Positions 56,542-64,000 of a stretch of DNA of 64,000 nt are shown one piece after another. The stretch's first letter is position 1. The number at the start of each line of letters is the position of its first letter. The notes beneath the pieces are model-generated. The model was not told where the DNA came from. It saw only the letters and a program-made list of their open reading frames with translations, and did no database searches. A program made the translations under genes and the position numbers. Origin of the DNA: Pontiella agarivorans (GTDB lineage: Bacteria; Verrucomicrobiota; Kiritimatiellia; Kiritimatiellales; Pontiellaceae); NCBI RefSeq assembly GCF_034531395.1, contig NZ_JARVCO010000007.1, positions 124,001-188,000 on the forward strand, read 5' to 3'.

Positions 56542-57636
56542 ATGAAAAAACTCATGACGCTTGAAGAGTTCGGTTACAGCGATTGGTTTGCAGGTCAGGT
56601 CGACTCCGAAATGGAGGAAGGGCTGACTGTTGTTCGGGTTACGGCCATTCACAAGGGCGAGTGCGAGGTATCGGACGGTGAAGAAACTTATCCGGCGAAA
56701 ATGACCGGGCGACTGCGGCATCGTGCAAAATCTAAACGGGACTATCCAACGGTTGGTGACTGGGTGCTTGTGAAAGATTTTGAGGACGAGGAACGCATCA
56801 GCCGTATCACGCGTGTGCTGAACCGTCAATCGGAACTGAAGCGGAAGTCCGCTGGGCGAACGACGCGCTATCAGTTGATTGCGGCGAATATCGACACGGC
56901 CTTTATTATGCAGACGCTCGGTCCGGGATTTAATCTTAAGCGGCTGGAGCGTTATCTGGTAATGGTCAACGAAAGCGGTATTGAGCCGGTGGTTTTGATG
57001 AGTAAAACCGATTTGCTCAAGTCGGAAGAATTGGCACTTCGGATACAGGAGATTGAGGAGCGTATGCCGGGCATCCGGATTTTTGCCTTCAGTAACCATA
57101 AGAAGGATGGCCTGGCGGAGGTGGCCGAACTTTTCGAGCCGAAAAAAACGTATTGTATTATCGGAACATCGGGCGTAGGAAAAACGACTTTGCTGAACAA
57201 CCTGTTGGGTGAAGAGGACTGCCTCTTTACACTGCCGGTTCGTGAATCGGATGGAAAAGGCCTGCATTCGACCACGTGGCGGGAGTTGATTACACTTGAA
57301 AATGGCGCACATGTGATTGATACGCCCGGCATGCGTGAACTGGGTAATATGGATGTGAATGAGGGGATTGGCGAAACGTTCGACGATATTACCGAACTTT
57401 CCGCACAGTGTAAATTCAACGACTGTTCACATGTAAATACGAAGGGCTGTGCAGTCATTGCTGCTGTTGATTCGGGGGCGCTTCCGGAAGCACGCTACCA
57501 GAATTATGTTCGCCTGATGAAAGAGGCCGCATTTCATGAACAGTCGGCCTTGGACAAGCGGGATCAGGACCGAAAGCTGAGCCGGTTTTACCGCTCCACC
57601 CAAAGCCGGAGCAGAAAAATGAAGGGCGAAAAGTGA
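56542..57636 (+). CDS. rsgA: Ribosome small-subunit-dependent GTPase
   Basis: Late 30S ribosome assembly factor. N-terminal OB fold, then the circularly permuted GTPase: G4-like MSKTDLL first, then G1 GTSGVGKTTLLNNLLG, G3 DTPGMREL, and a C-terminal zinc knuckle CKFNDCSHVNTKGC. Length 364 is normal. The start could also be ATG 56554. A 9-bp tandem repeat follows. Confidence 0.95.
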   Translation: MKKLMTLEEFGYSDWFAGQVDSEMEEGLTVVRVTAIHKGECEVSDGEETYPAKMTGRLRHRAKSKRDYPTVGDWVLVKDFEDEERISRITRVLNRQSELKRKSAGRTTRYQLIAANIDTAFIMQTLGPGFNLKRLERYLVMVNESGIEPVVLMSKTDLLKSEELALRIQEIEERMPGIRIFAFSNHKKDGLAEVAELFEPKKTYCIIGTSGVGKTTLLNNLLGEEDCLFTLPVRESDGKGLHSTTWRELITLENGAHVIDTPGMRELGNMDVNEGIGETFDDITELSAQCKFNDCSHVNTKGCAVIAAVDSGALPEARYQNYVRLMKEAAFHEQSALDKRDQDRKLSRFYRSTQSRSRKMKGEK

Positions 57637-57666
57637 TTGGGAATACAGATTGAAAATGCGGGAATG

Positions 57667-57710
57667 CCCGGTCAGCCCGGTCAGCCCGGTCAGCCCGGTC
57701 AGCCCGGTCA
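57667..57710. repeat. 9-bp tandem repeat downstream of rsgA
   Basis: CCCGGTCAG four times in perfect array plus a partial fifth unit. Intergenic, about 65 bases before the thioesterase start. Slipped-strand length change is possible. Confidence 0.95.
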
Positions 57711-57775
57711 TGTGCGAGGTGACTTTTCTCTATTCTGAAAGCTTTGATTCGTCATTTTAAGGAGTATGGGGTCCG

Positions 57776-58186
57776 ATGAATTTTGTTTTTGAGACTGAGA
57801 TGATGGTTCGCGACTATGAGTGCGATTTGCAGGGTATTGTGAATAATGCCGTCTATCAGCATTATTTAGAGCATGCCCGCCATGAATTTCTGCATGAGGT
57901 TGGAGTTGATTTTGCGCAGCTTTGTCGTGATGGGATTGATGCGGTCGTTATCAAAGTTGAGCTGAATTATAAATTGCCGCTGATGCCGCGTGATGTATTT
58001 GTTGTGAAAGTAGGTATGCACAAGCAGGGGCGTGTCCGGTTTGTTTTTGAACAGGCCATTTATCGGAAAAAAGATGAAAAGTTGATTCTTGAAGGAGAAG
58101 TTACTGGCGTCCTGACGCGCAGGGGACGGCCGATTCAGCCTGATATTTTTGACGAAATCTTTATTTCCCGGGGCTGGACGTTTTAG
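57776..58186 (+). CDS. Hotdog-fold acyl-CoA thioesterase (YbgC/4HBT type)
   Basis: 136 residues. VRDYECDLQGIVNNAVYQHYLEHARHEFL is the 4HBT/YbgC active-site helix (Asp, Asn, Glu). Hydrolyses acyl-CoA esters; substrate unknown. A few bases after AAGGAG. Confidence 0.9.
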   Translation: MNFVFETEMMVRDYECDLQGIVNNAVYQHYLEHARHEFLHEVGVDFAQLCRDGIDAVVIKVELNYKLPLMPRDVFVVKVGMHKQGRVRFVFEQAIYRKKDEKLILEGEVTGVLTRRGRPIQPDIFDEIFISRGWTF

Positions 58187-58353
58187 CTTATTCGCGTTAG
58201 AAGATTGCAAATAGTTTCAATTTTGTATTAGGCGGTACTGTTTTGGCCAAATCCGTTATGTTAAACCCAATTAAGCGCGCAAATGGATTGACGGGGCCGG
58301 GGGTTTTGAGCAAATTAGCCCGCTATTTTGACTGAGCCACACGAGGTTTAAAC

Positions 58354-61300
58354 ATGAGTAATAAGCAAGCGATTTCGAAGAAAGATGAACTCAACATGTT
58401 CGGGATGCCCGAAGGTCAGGGGCTGTATCGTGCAGATTTTGAGCACACCAGTTGCGGGATTGGTTTTGTTGCCAATCTGAAAGGCCGAAAAAAGCACGCC
58501 GTGATCACGGATGCACTCGATATGCTCGAGCGCATGGAGCACCGTGGTGGTACCGGTTTTGACGTCAAGTCCGGCGATGGTGCCGGCATTCTGTTCCAGA
58601 TTCCGCATGAACTCTTTATGGAAGAGTGCCCCAAACAGGGAATCAAACTGCCTAAATTCGGGGAATACGGCGTCGGTATGACCTTCTTCCCAAAGGACAA
58701 AATTAAGCAGTCTGAATGCAAAGAAATCATTGAGCGCAACCTAAAGAAGATGAATCTGCCACTACTGGGTTACCGCATCGTTCCGGTTGATAATTCCGAT
58801 CTGGGCCGCGATTCTGCTGAAACCGAACCGAGCGTGCAGCAGATCTTTATCGCCAAGCCTGAGGGCATGGATGCGTCGACTTTTGACCGTAAACTTTTCG
58901 TTTTCCGTAAATATTCCGAGCGGGTCTGCAACGAAACAGTTGCCGGCATCGGTCCTGACGGACTGAACATTATTTCCTGCTCGTATAAAACCATTAACTA
59001 TAAAGGGCAGCTGGTCACCGAACAGGTTCCGAAATATTTCCTCGACCTGCAGAATGAAACCGCTGTTTCTGCCATCGCGCTGGTCCATTCCCGTTTTTCG
59101 ACCAACACCTTCCCTTCGTGGAAACTGGCCCAGCCGTTCCGCTATATTGCCCATAATGGTGAGATCAATACGAACAAGGGAAATATCAACTGGATGCGTG
59201 CCCGCGAAATCCTGCTGGAATGCACCGCTTTCTCTAAAGAAGAGCTCGAAATGATCTTCCCGATCTGTGATCCCGCGGCATCTGACTCTGCCAATCTCGA
59301 TATGGCGATCGAGATGCTGGTGCTCTCCGGCCGTTCGCTGCCGCATGTACTCATGATGCTCATTCCTGAGGCGTGGCAGAATGATCCGGATATGGATCCG
59401 GCTAAGCGCGCGTTTTATGAATTCTACTCGGCGATGATGGAGCCCTGGGACGGACCAGCATCGGTCTGCTTTACCGACGGCGTACTGGTTGGCGCCACAC
59501 TTGACCGCAACGGCCTGCGCCCGTCGCGTTACTGTGTCACCGATGACGACATGCTGATTATGGCGTCGGAAACCGGCGTGATCGACGTTGACCATAATAA
59601 GGTTAAAATCCGCGGCCGTCTGCAGCCGGGTAAGATGTTTGTGGCGGACCTCGAAAAGGGACGCATCATTTCCGATGATGAGCTCAAGGCCGACCTCTGT
59701 TCACGTCAACCCTATCAGGAATGGATTAACCAGACGATGGTTCATCTCGATGACCTTCCGGCACCGGAAGATTTTGAGCTGAAAACTCCGAAACACGATG
59801 TGCTCTTCCGCCGGCAACAGACGTTCGGCTTCACCTATGAAGACATCACGGAAATTCTCAAGCCGATGGCCACTGGTGGTAAAGAGCCGCTCGGTTCGAT
59901 GGGGGCAGACAATCCGCTGGCCGTTCTTTCGGACCGCCCTGTGCAGCTGTCACACTATTTCAAACAGCTTTTCGCACAGGTGACCAACCCGCCGATCGAT
60001 TCGATTCGGGAGCGCGTAGTGATGGACCTGCGCACGTATGTCGGCGGGTTTAAAAACGTTCTGACCGAGTCTCCGGAACACTGCCGCCGGATTGCCATTC
60101 CACAGCCGGTGCTCACCAACGAGGATCTGTCCAAGCTGATTCATGTCGACACCAATCATTTCCAGACCAAACGGCTGGATATTGTATTCCCCGCGACCGG
60201 TAAGCCGGGGGTGCTGGAAAAAACACTCGACCGCATCTGCCGCTATGCTGAAGATGCCATTGATGAAGGTTATTCCATCATCCTGCTCTCCGACTTTGCG
60301 AAAGATACTGACCACGCGCCGATTCCGTCGGTACTGGCCGCAGCAGCCGTGCACCACTACCTCATCCGCGCCGGAAAGCGCGGTAAGGCCGATATTATTC
60401 TCGAAGTCGGCGACGTCCGCGAAGTTCACCACTTCGCCACGGTGCTCGGCTACGGGGCTTCGGCCATTAACCCCTACATGGCGCTCGATACCATCCGCGA
60501 CATGGAGAAAGAGGACCTGCTCAATGGTCTTGATGCCAACACCGCCATTAGCAACTACATCAAAGCGATCGACGGCGGTCTGCTGAAAATCTTTTCGAAG
60601 ATGGGAATCTCGACGCTAGCGTCCTACCAGGGTGCGCAGATTTTTGAGATTGTGGGTATTAACTCCGATGTGGTTGAAAAATACTTTACCGGAACCGTGA
60701 GCCGTATCGAAGGGCTCAGTCTCGATGACATTGCCAAGGAAACCCTTCAGAAACACCGTAAAGGTTTCCCGGCCCGCGGCGGTGCCGCTAAGGTGCTGGA
60801 TCCGGGCGGTGAATACCACTGGCGCAAGGACGGTGAACGCCACCTGTTCAACCCGACGACGATCCGTCTGCTGCAGGAGTGCACGCGCGATAACGACTAT
60901 GAGAAATACAAGGAATATTCCAAGGCCGTTAACGACCAGAATAAAGCGGCCTTCACGCTGCGAGGCCTGATGGAATTCAGTCCTGACCGCAAACCGATCT
61001 CGATTGATGAAGTCGAACCGGCGGAAAATATCCTGAAGCGTTTTGCCACCGGCGCCATGTCTTTCGGTTCCATCTCCTGGGAAGCACACACCACGCTGGC
61101 GATTGCGATGAACCGCATTGGTTCGCGCTCCAACTCCGGTGAAGGCGGGGAAGACCCGAAGCGCTACACCAAACTGCCGAACGGCGACGATATGTGCTCT
61201 GCCACCAAGCAGATTGCTTCCGGCCGTTTCGGGGTGAACAGCTATTACCTGTCGAAAGCCTCTGAGCTGCAGATTAAAATGGCGCAGGGTGCGAAACCGG

Positions 61301-62991
61301 GCGAAGGCGGCCACCTGCCGGGTCATAAAGTGAACGGCTGGATCGGGCGTACCCGCGGTTCCACGCCGGGGGTCGGACTCATTTCTCCGCCGCCGCACCA
61401 CGATATCTATTCGATCGAAGACCTCGCGCAGCTGATCTATGACCTGAAGAACTCCAATCGCGATGCCCGTGTTAACGTGAAGCTGGTCTCTGAAGCCGGC
61501 GTCGGCACGATTGCCGCCGGGGTGTGCAAGGCGAAAGCCGATGCGGTTCTGATTGCCGGCTACGACGGCGGCACGGGTGCATCGCCGCTCAGCTCTATCA
61601 AGCATGCCGGCCTACCGTGGGAACTGGGCCTGTCCGAAACCCATCAGACACTGGTCCGTAACCGCCTGCGTAACCGTATTGTGGTTCAGGCTGACGGCCA
61701 GATGAAAACTTCGCGTGACCTCGCCATTGCTACGCTGCTTGGTGCGGAAGAGTGGGGCGTAGCTACAGCGGCGCTGGTGGTGCAAGGCTGCATTATGATG
61801 CGTAAATGCCACAGCAACACCTGCCCGGTCGGTATCGCCACCCAGCGCGGTGAACTCCGCGCCAAATTTACCGGTAACCCGGATCACGTGGTGAACTTTT
61901 TCGAATTCCTTGTGGACGGTTTGCGCGAAATTATGGCTGAGCTCGGCTTCCGAACCATCGACGAGATGGTCGGCCAGTCACAGGTGCTCAAATTCCGTGA
62001 CAACGTCGACCACTGGAAATATAAGAATCTCGATCTGTCCCCGATCCTGCATAAGGAAACCATCGGGGCTGAAGAAGGCGGAACCTACCACTGCAAAAGC
62101 CAGAACCACATGCTTGAAAGCGTGATCGACTGGAAACTGATCGATGCCGCCAAGGGGGCCATTGAAAACGGCGAAAGCGCCAGCGGCGAATTCGACGTTA
62201 TCAACACCGATCGTTCAGTCGGCACGATTCTGTCGAACGAACTGACCAAAGCGACCGAAGGCAAGGGCCTTCCGGATGGAACCATTAAGTTCAAGCTGAA
62301 CGGTTCCATCGGCCAGTCCATGGGGGCATTCATGTGTAAAGGGATTGAGCTGGAACTCGAGGGCGATGCCAACGACTATGTGGGAAAAGGGCTCTCCGGC
62401 GGTCAGCTGGCGATCTACCCGAGCAAAGGCGCACCCTTTGCTGCCGAAGAGAATATCCTCGTCGGAAATGTCTGTTTCTACGGAGCAACGGCCGGCAAAG
62501 CCTATATCCGCGGCGTAGCCGGTGAACGTTTCTGCGTTCGTAACTCCGGTGCTGAAGTGGTGGTTGAAGGGATTGGAGACCACGGCTGCGAATATATGAC
62601 CGGCGGTAAGGCGATCATCCTTGGCCGTACCGGCCGTAACTTCGGCGCAGGTATGTCCGGCGGTGTTGCGTATGTTTACGATGTCGACGGCGACTTTGCC
62701 GAAAAGTGTAACATGGAGATGATCGAGCTCGAAAAGGTTCATGTGGTCAGAGAGATCGAAGACCTTAAGGCCATGATCACTGTGCATCAGCAGAAGACCG
62801 GTTCGACCGTTGCGGCCGCTATGCTGGCCGACTGGGATGACGCACTGGCAAAATTCGTGAAGGTCATCCCTACGGACTATAAGCGTATGCTCGAGTATAT
62901 CGAACAGGCGCGCGACACCGGCGAATATGAAACTGAAGAACAAATCATCGATGCAGCGTTCGATATGCATATCGCGTCGCTCAACGCCTAA
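58354..62991 (+). CDS. gltB: Glutamate synthase, large subunit
   Basis: Makes glutamate from glutamine and 2-oxoglutarate, with GltD feeding electrons. 1545 residues. N-terminal glutaminase domain with the nucleophile C34 (EHTSCGIGF), so about 33 residues should be removed. The synthase domain carries FMN-binding and [3Fe-4S] motifs (KCHSNTCPVGIAT) and GYDGGTGASPLSS; the C-terminal beta-helix is present (GGVAYVYDVDGDF). No dispersed palindrome occurs in its 4.6 kb. gltD begins 23 bases later. Confidence 0.98.
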   Translation: MSNKQAISKKDELNMFGMPEGQGLYRADFEHTSCGIGFVANLKGRKKHAVITDALDMLERMEHRGGTGFDVKSGDGAGILFQIPHELFMEECPKQGIKLPKFGEYGVGMTFFPKDKIKQSECKEIIERNLKKMNLPLLGYRIVPVDNSDLGRDSAETEPSVQQIFIAKPEGMDASTFDRKLFVFRKYSERVCNETVAGIGPDGLNIISCSYKTINYKGQLVTEQVPKYFLDLQNETAVSAIALVHSRFSTNTFPSWKLAQPFRYIAHNGEINTNKGNINWMRAREILLECTAFSKEELEMIFPICDPAASDSANLDMAIEMLVLSGRSLPHVLMMLIPEAWQNDPDMDPAKRAFYEFYSAMMEPWDGPASVCFTDGVLVGATLDRNGLRPSRYCVTDDDMLIMASETGVIDVDHNKVKIRGRLQPGKMFVADLEKGRIISDDELKADLCSRQPYQEWINQTMVHLDDLPAPEDFELKTPKHDVLFRRQQTFGFTYEDITEILKPMATGGKEPLGSMGADNPLAVLSDRPVQLSHYFKQLFAQVTNPPIDSIRERVVMDLRTYVGGFKNVLTESPEHCRRIAIPQPVLTNEDLSKLIHVDTNHFQTKRLDIVFPATGKPGVLEKTLDRICRYAEDAIDEGYSIILLSDFAKDTDHAPIPSVLAAAAVHHYLIRAGKRGKADIILEVGDVREVHHFATVLGYGASAINPYMALDTIRDMEKEDLLNGLDANTAISNYIKAIDGGLLKIFSKMGISTLASYQGAQIFEIVGINSDVVEKYFTGTVSRIEGLSLDDIAKETLQKHRKGFPARGGAAKVLDPGGEYHWRKDGERHLFNPTTIRLLQECTRDNDYEKYKEYSKAVNDQNKAAFTLRGLMEFSPDRKPISIDEVEPAENILKRFATGAMSFGSISWEAHTTLAIAMNRIGSRSNSGEGGEDPKRYTKLPNGDDMCSATKQIASGRFGVNSYYLSKASELQIKMAQGAKPGEGGHLPGHKVNGWIGRTRGSTPGVGLISPPPHHDIYSIEDLAQLIYDLKNSNRDARVNVKLVSEAGVGTIAAGVCKAKADAVLIAGYDGGTGASPLSSIKHAGLPWELGLSETHQTLVRNRLRNRIVVQADGQMKTSRDLAIATLLGAEEWGVATAALVVQGCIMMRKCHSNTCPVGIATQRGELRAKFTGNPDHVVNFFEFLVDGLREIMAELGFRTIDEMVGQSQVLKFRDNVDHWKYKNLDLSPILHKETIGAEEGGTYHCKSQNHMLESVIDWKLIDAAKGAIENGESASGEFDVINTDRSVGTILSNELTKATEGKGLPDGTIKFKLNGSIGQSMGAFMCKGIELELEGDANDYVGKGLSGGQLAIYPSKGAPFAAEENILVGNVCFYGATAGKAYIRGVAGERFCVRNSGAEVVVEGIGDHGCEYMTGGKAIILGRTGRNFGAGMSGGVAYVYDVDGDFAEKCNMEMIELEKVHVVREIEDLKAMITVHQQKTGSTVAAAMLADWDDALAKFVKVIPTDYKRMLEYIEQARDTGEYETEEQIIDAAFDMHIASLNA

Positions 62992-63014
62992 TTGATTTGT
63001 AAGGAGATTTAGTT

Positions 63015-64000
63015 ATGGGAAAGCCAACTGGATTTTTAGAATATGTTAGAAGCACCAATCCCATGCGCCCTGAAGAAGAGCGCGTGAAGGATTGGGACGA
63101 GGTGTATGTCCTGCGCGACGAGCAGACCTGCCAGGAGCAGGGCGCCCGCTGTATGGACTGCGGTGTTCCGTTCTGCCATCGCGGCGAACTGATGCAGGGC
63201 GGCGCAAGCGGCTGCCCGATCAACAACCTGATTCCCGAGTGGAATGACCTGATCTACCGCAACCGCTGGCGCGAAGCGCTCGACCGCCTGCACCACACCA
63301 ATAATTTTCCGGAAGTCACTGGGCGTGTATGCCCGGCGCCGTGTGAAGCAGGTTGTGTGCTAGGCATCAACGAGCCGTCGGTAACGATTCACGACAACGA
63401 ACGCACTATCATCGATAAAGGCTTTGAAAACGGCTGGGTTGTTCCCGAGCCGCCGGAAGTCCGTACCGATAAAAAGGTCGCAGTAGTCGGTTCCGGTCCG
63501 GCCGGTCTGTCCTGCGCTCAGCAGCTCAACCGCGCCGGCCACAACGTCACGCTGTTCGAACGGTCTGACCGTATCGGCGGGTTGATGATGTACGGCATTC
63601 CGAACATGAAGCTCGATAAAGGCGTTATGCAGCGTCGTATCGACATCATTGAAAAAGAAGGCGTTGTCTATAAAACCAGCACTGAAGTCGGCAAGGACAT
63701 TTCGGCTGCGGAACTCAAGAACGAGTTTGATGCCGTGATTCTGACCACCGGCGCCACGAAACCGCGTGATCTTCCGGTGGAAGGCCGTGGGCTGAAGGGC
63801 GTCTATTTTGCGATGGAATTCCTCCACGCCAACACCAAGTCGCTGCTCGACAGTAATCTTGAAGACGGCAAATTTATTTCCGCCAAGGACAAGAAAGTCA
63901 TCGTCATCGGCGGCGGCGACACCGGTACCGATTGTGTGGGCACCTCGCTCCGTCATCGGTGCGAAAGTGTTGCACAGCTTGAAATTATGCCGAAGCCGGA
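63015..64000 (+). CDS. gltD: Glutamate synthase, small subunit, 3' end outside window
   Basis: Oxidises NAD(P)H and passes electrons to GltB. 328 codons are visible. N-terminal Cys clusters for two [4Fe-4S] centres ([25 protein letters not shown]), then FAD-binding [20 protein letters not shown] with [13 protein letters not shown], and the start of the NAD(P) fold ([13 protein letters not shown]). AAGGAG precedes the ATG by nine bases. Open at the window end, no stop. Confidence 0.97.
   Translation, partial: MGKPTGFLEYVRSTNPMRPEEERVKDWDEVYVLRDEQTCQEQGARCMDCGVPFCHRGELMQGGASGCPINNLIPEWNDLIYRNRWREALDRLHHTNNFPEVTGRVCPAPCEAGCVLGINEPSVTIHDNERTIIDKGFENGWVVPEPPEVRTDKKVAVVGSGPAGLSCAQQLNRAGHNVTLFERSDRIGGLMMYGIPNMKLDKGVMQRRIDIIEKEGVVYKTSTEVGKDISAAELKNEFDAVILTTGATKPRDLPVEGRGLKGVYFAMEFLHANTKSLLDSNLEDGKFISAKDKKVIVIGGGDTGTDCVGTSLRHRCESVAQLEIMPKP

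Noticed and set aside
57667-57710. CRISPR array
   Set aside because: Units are 9 bases and contiguous, with no spacers and no cas genes.
1-64000. Prophage, IS element or integrative element
   Set aside because: No transposase, integrase, phage structural gene or long terminal repeat was found; mod's recognition segment is the only clear composition shift.

Overview
The window is a densely packed bacterial chromosome segment with about 52 protein-coding genes on both strands. No rRNA, tRNA, CRISPR array, prophage or insertion sequence was seen. A Gram-negative cell envelope is indicated by outer-membrane-like proteins, several lipoproteins, an MsbA-like ABC exporter, a CreBCD system and a CvpA-family protein. 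An anaerobic or facultative life is indicated by a class III (oxygen-sensitive) ribonucleotide reductase operon. My best guess at lineage is an anaerobe of the Kiritimatiellota/Verrucomicrobiota kind. That is inference from general gene style; no marker gene here proves it.

Layout. 1-2.5 kb: 3' part of ilvD and a secreted beta-barrel-like protein. 2.6-10 kb: a YihY-type membrane protein and a UvrD-like helicase, facing a minus-strand operon of a DUF4080 radical SAM protein, PrmA and an endonuclease/exonuclease/phosphatase protein. 10-16.9 kb: def, a vertebrate-type N-acetylglutamate synthase-like gene, a secreted retropepsin-like protein, acnB, ppnP and a DUF429-like gene. 17-20.4 kb: slyX-pyk-ABC exporter, minus strand. 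20.5-24.3 kb: a plus-strand set with two tandem PAS-SpoIIE phosphatases, a phospholipase D-like protein and a short-chain dehydrogenase. 24.3-30.5 kb: a type III restriction-modification locus (mod, an AlbA_2/HATPase gene, res). 30.6-34.9 kb: nrdD, a thioredoxin-fold protein and nrdG, with a promoter and candidate NrdR boxes. 34.9-42.9 kb: cvpA-like, a DUF4349 lipoprotein, dnaG, a Sel1-repeat lipoprotein and alaS. 43-46.5 kb: creB-creC-creD with a cre-tag before creD. 46.5-57.6 kb: a cytochrome-c/sugar dehydrogenase fusion, a radical SAM/winged-helix protein, a guanine deaminase-like gene, an ankyrin protein, a degenerate M23 peptidase-like protein, deoB, two redoxins, a coiled-coil lipoprotein, apt and rsgA. 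57.8-64 kb: a hotdog thioesterase and gltB-gltD, with gltD running off the window.

The most unusual signal is not a gene. A 19-bp imperfect palindrome with arms TTTTCCA and TGGAAAA and a centre of exactly five bases (usually R-N3-Y) is scattered through the window. I count 21 copies with exact TTCCA-N5-TGGAA arms and about ten more with one or two arm mismatches. Chance predicts about 0.06 exact copies in 64 kb. Copies lie both between genes and inside genes, in all three codon phases (FQxLE, PxxGK and S-K/R-x-W readings), so the DNA or RNA sequence, not the protein, appears to be maintained. Copies cluster in a few genes and are absent from the large conserved ones (gltB, acnB, nrdD, res, pyk). 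A second GC-rich palindrome (GCAGGCGGCCCGCCTGC) sits in-frame in two unrelated genes. These repeats, with the type III locus and its tandem repeats, are the parts of the window most worth a second look.
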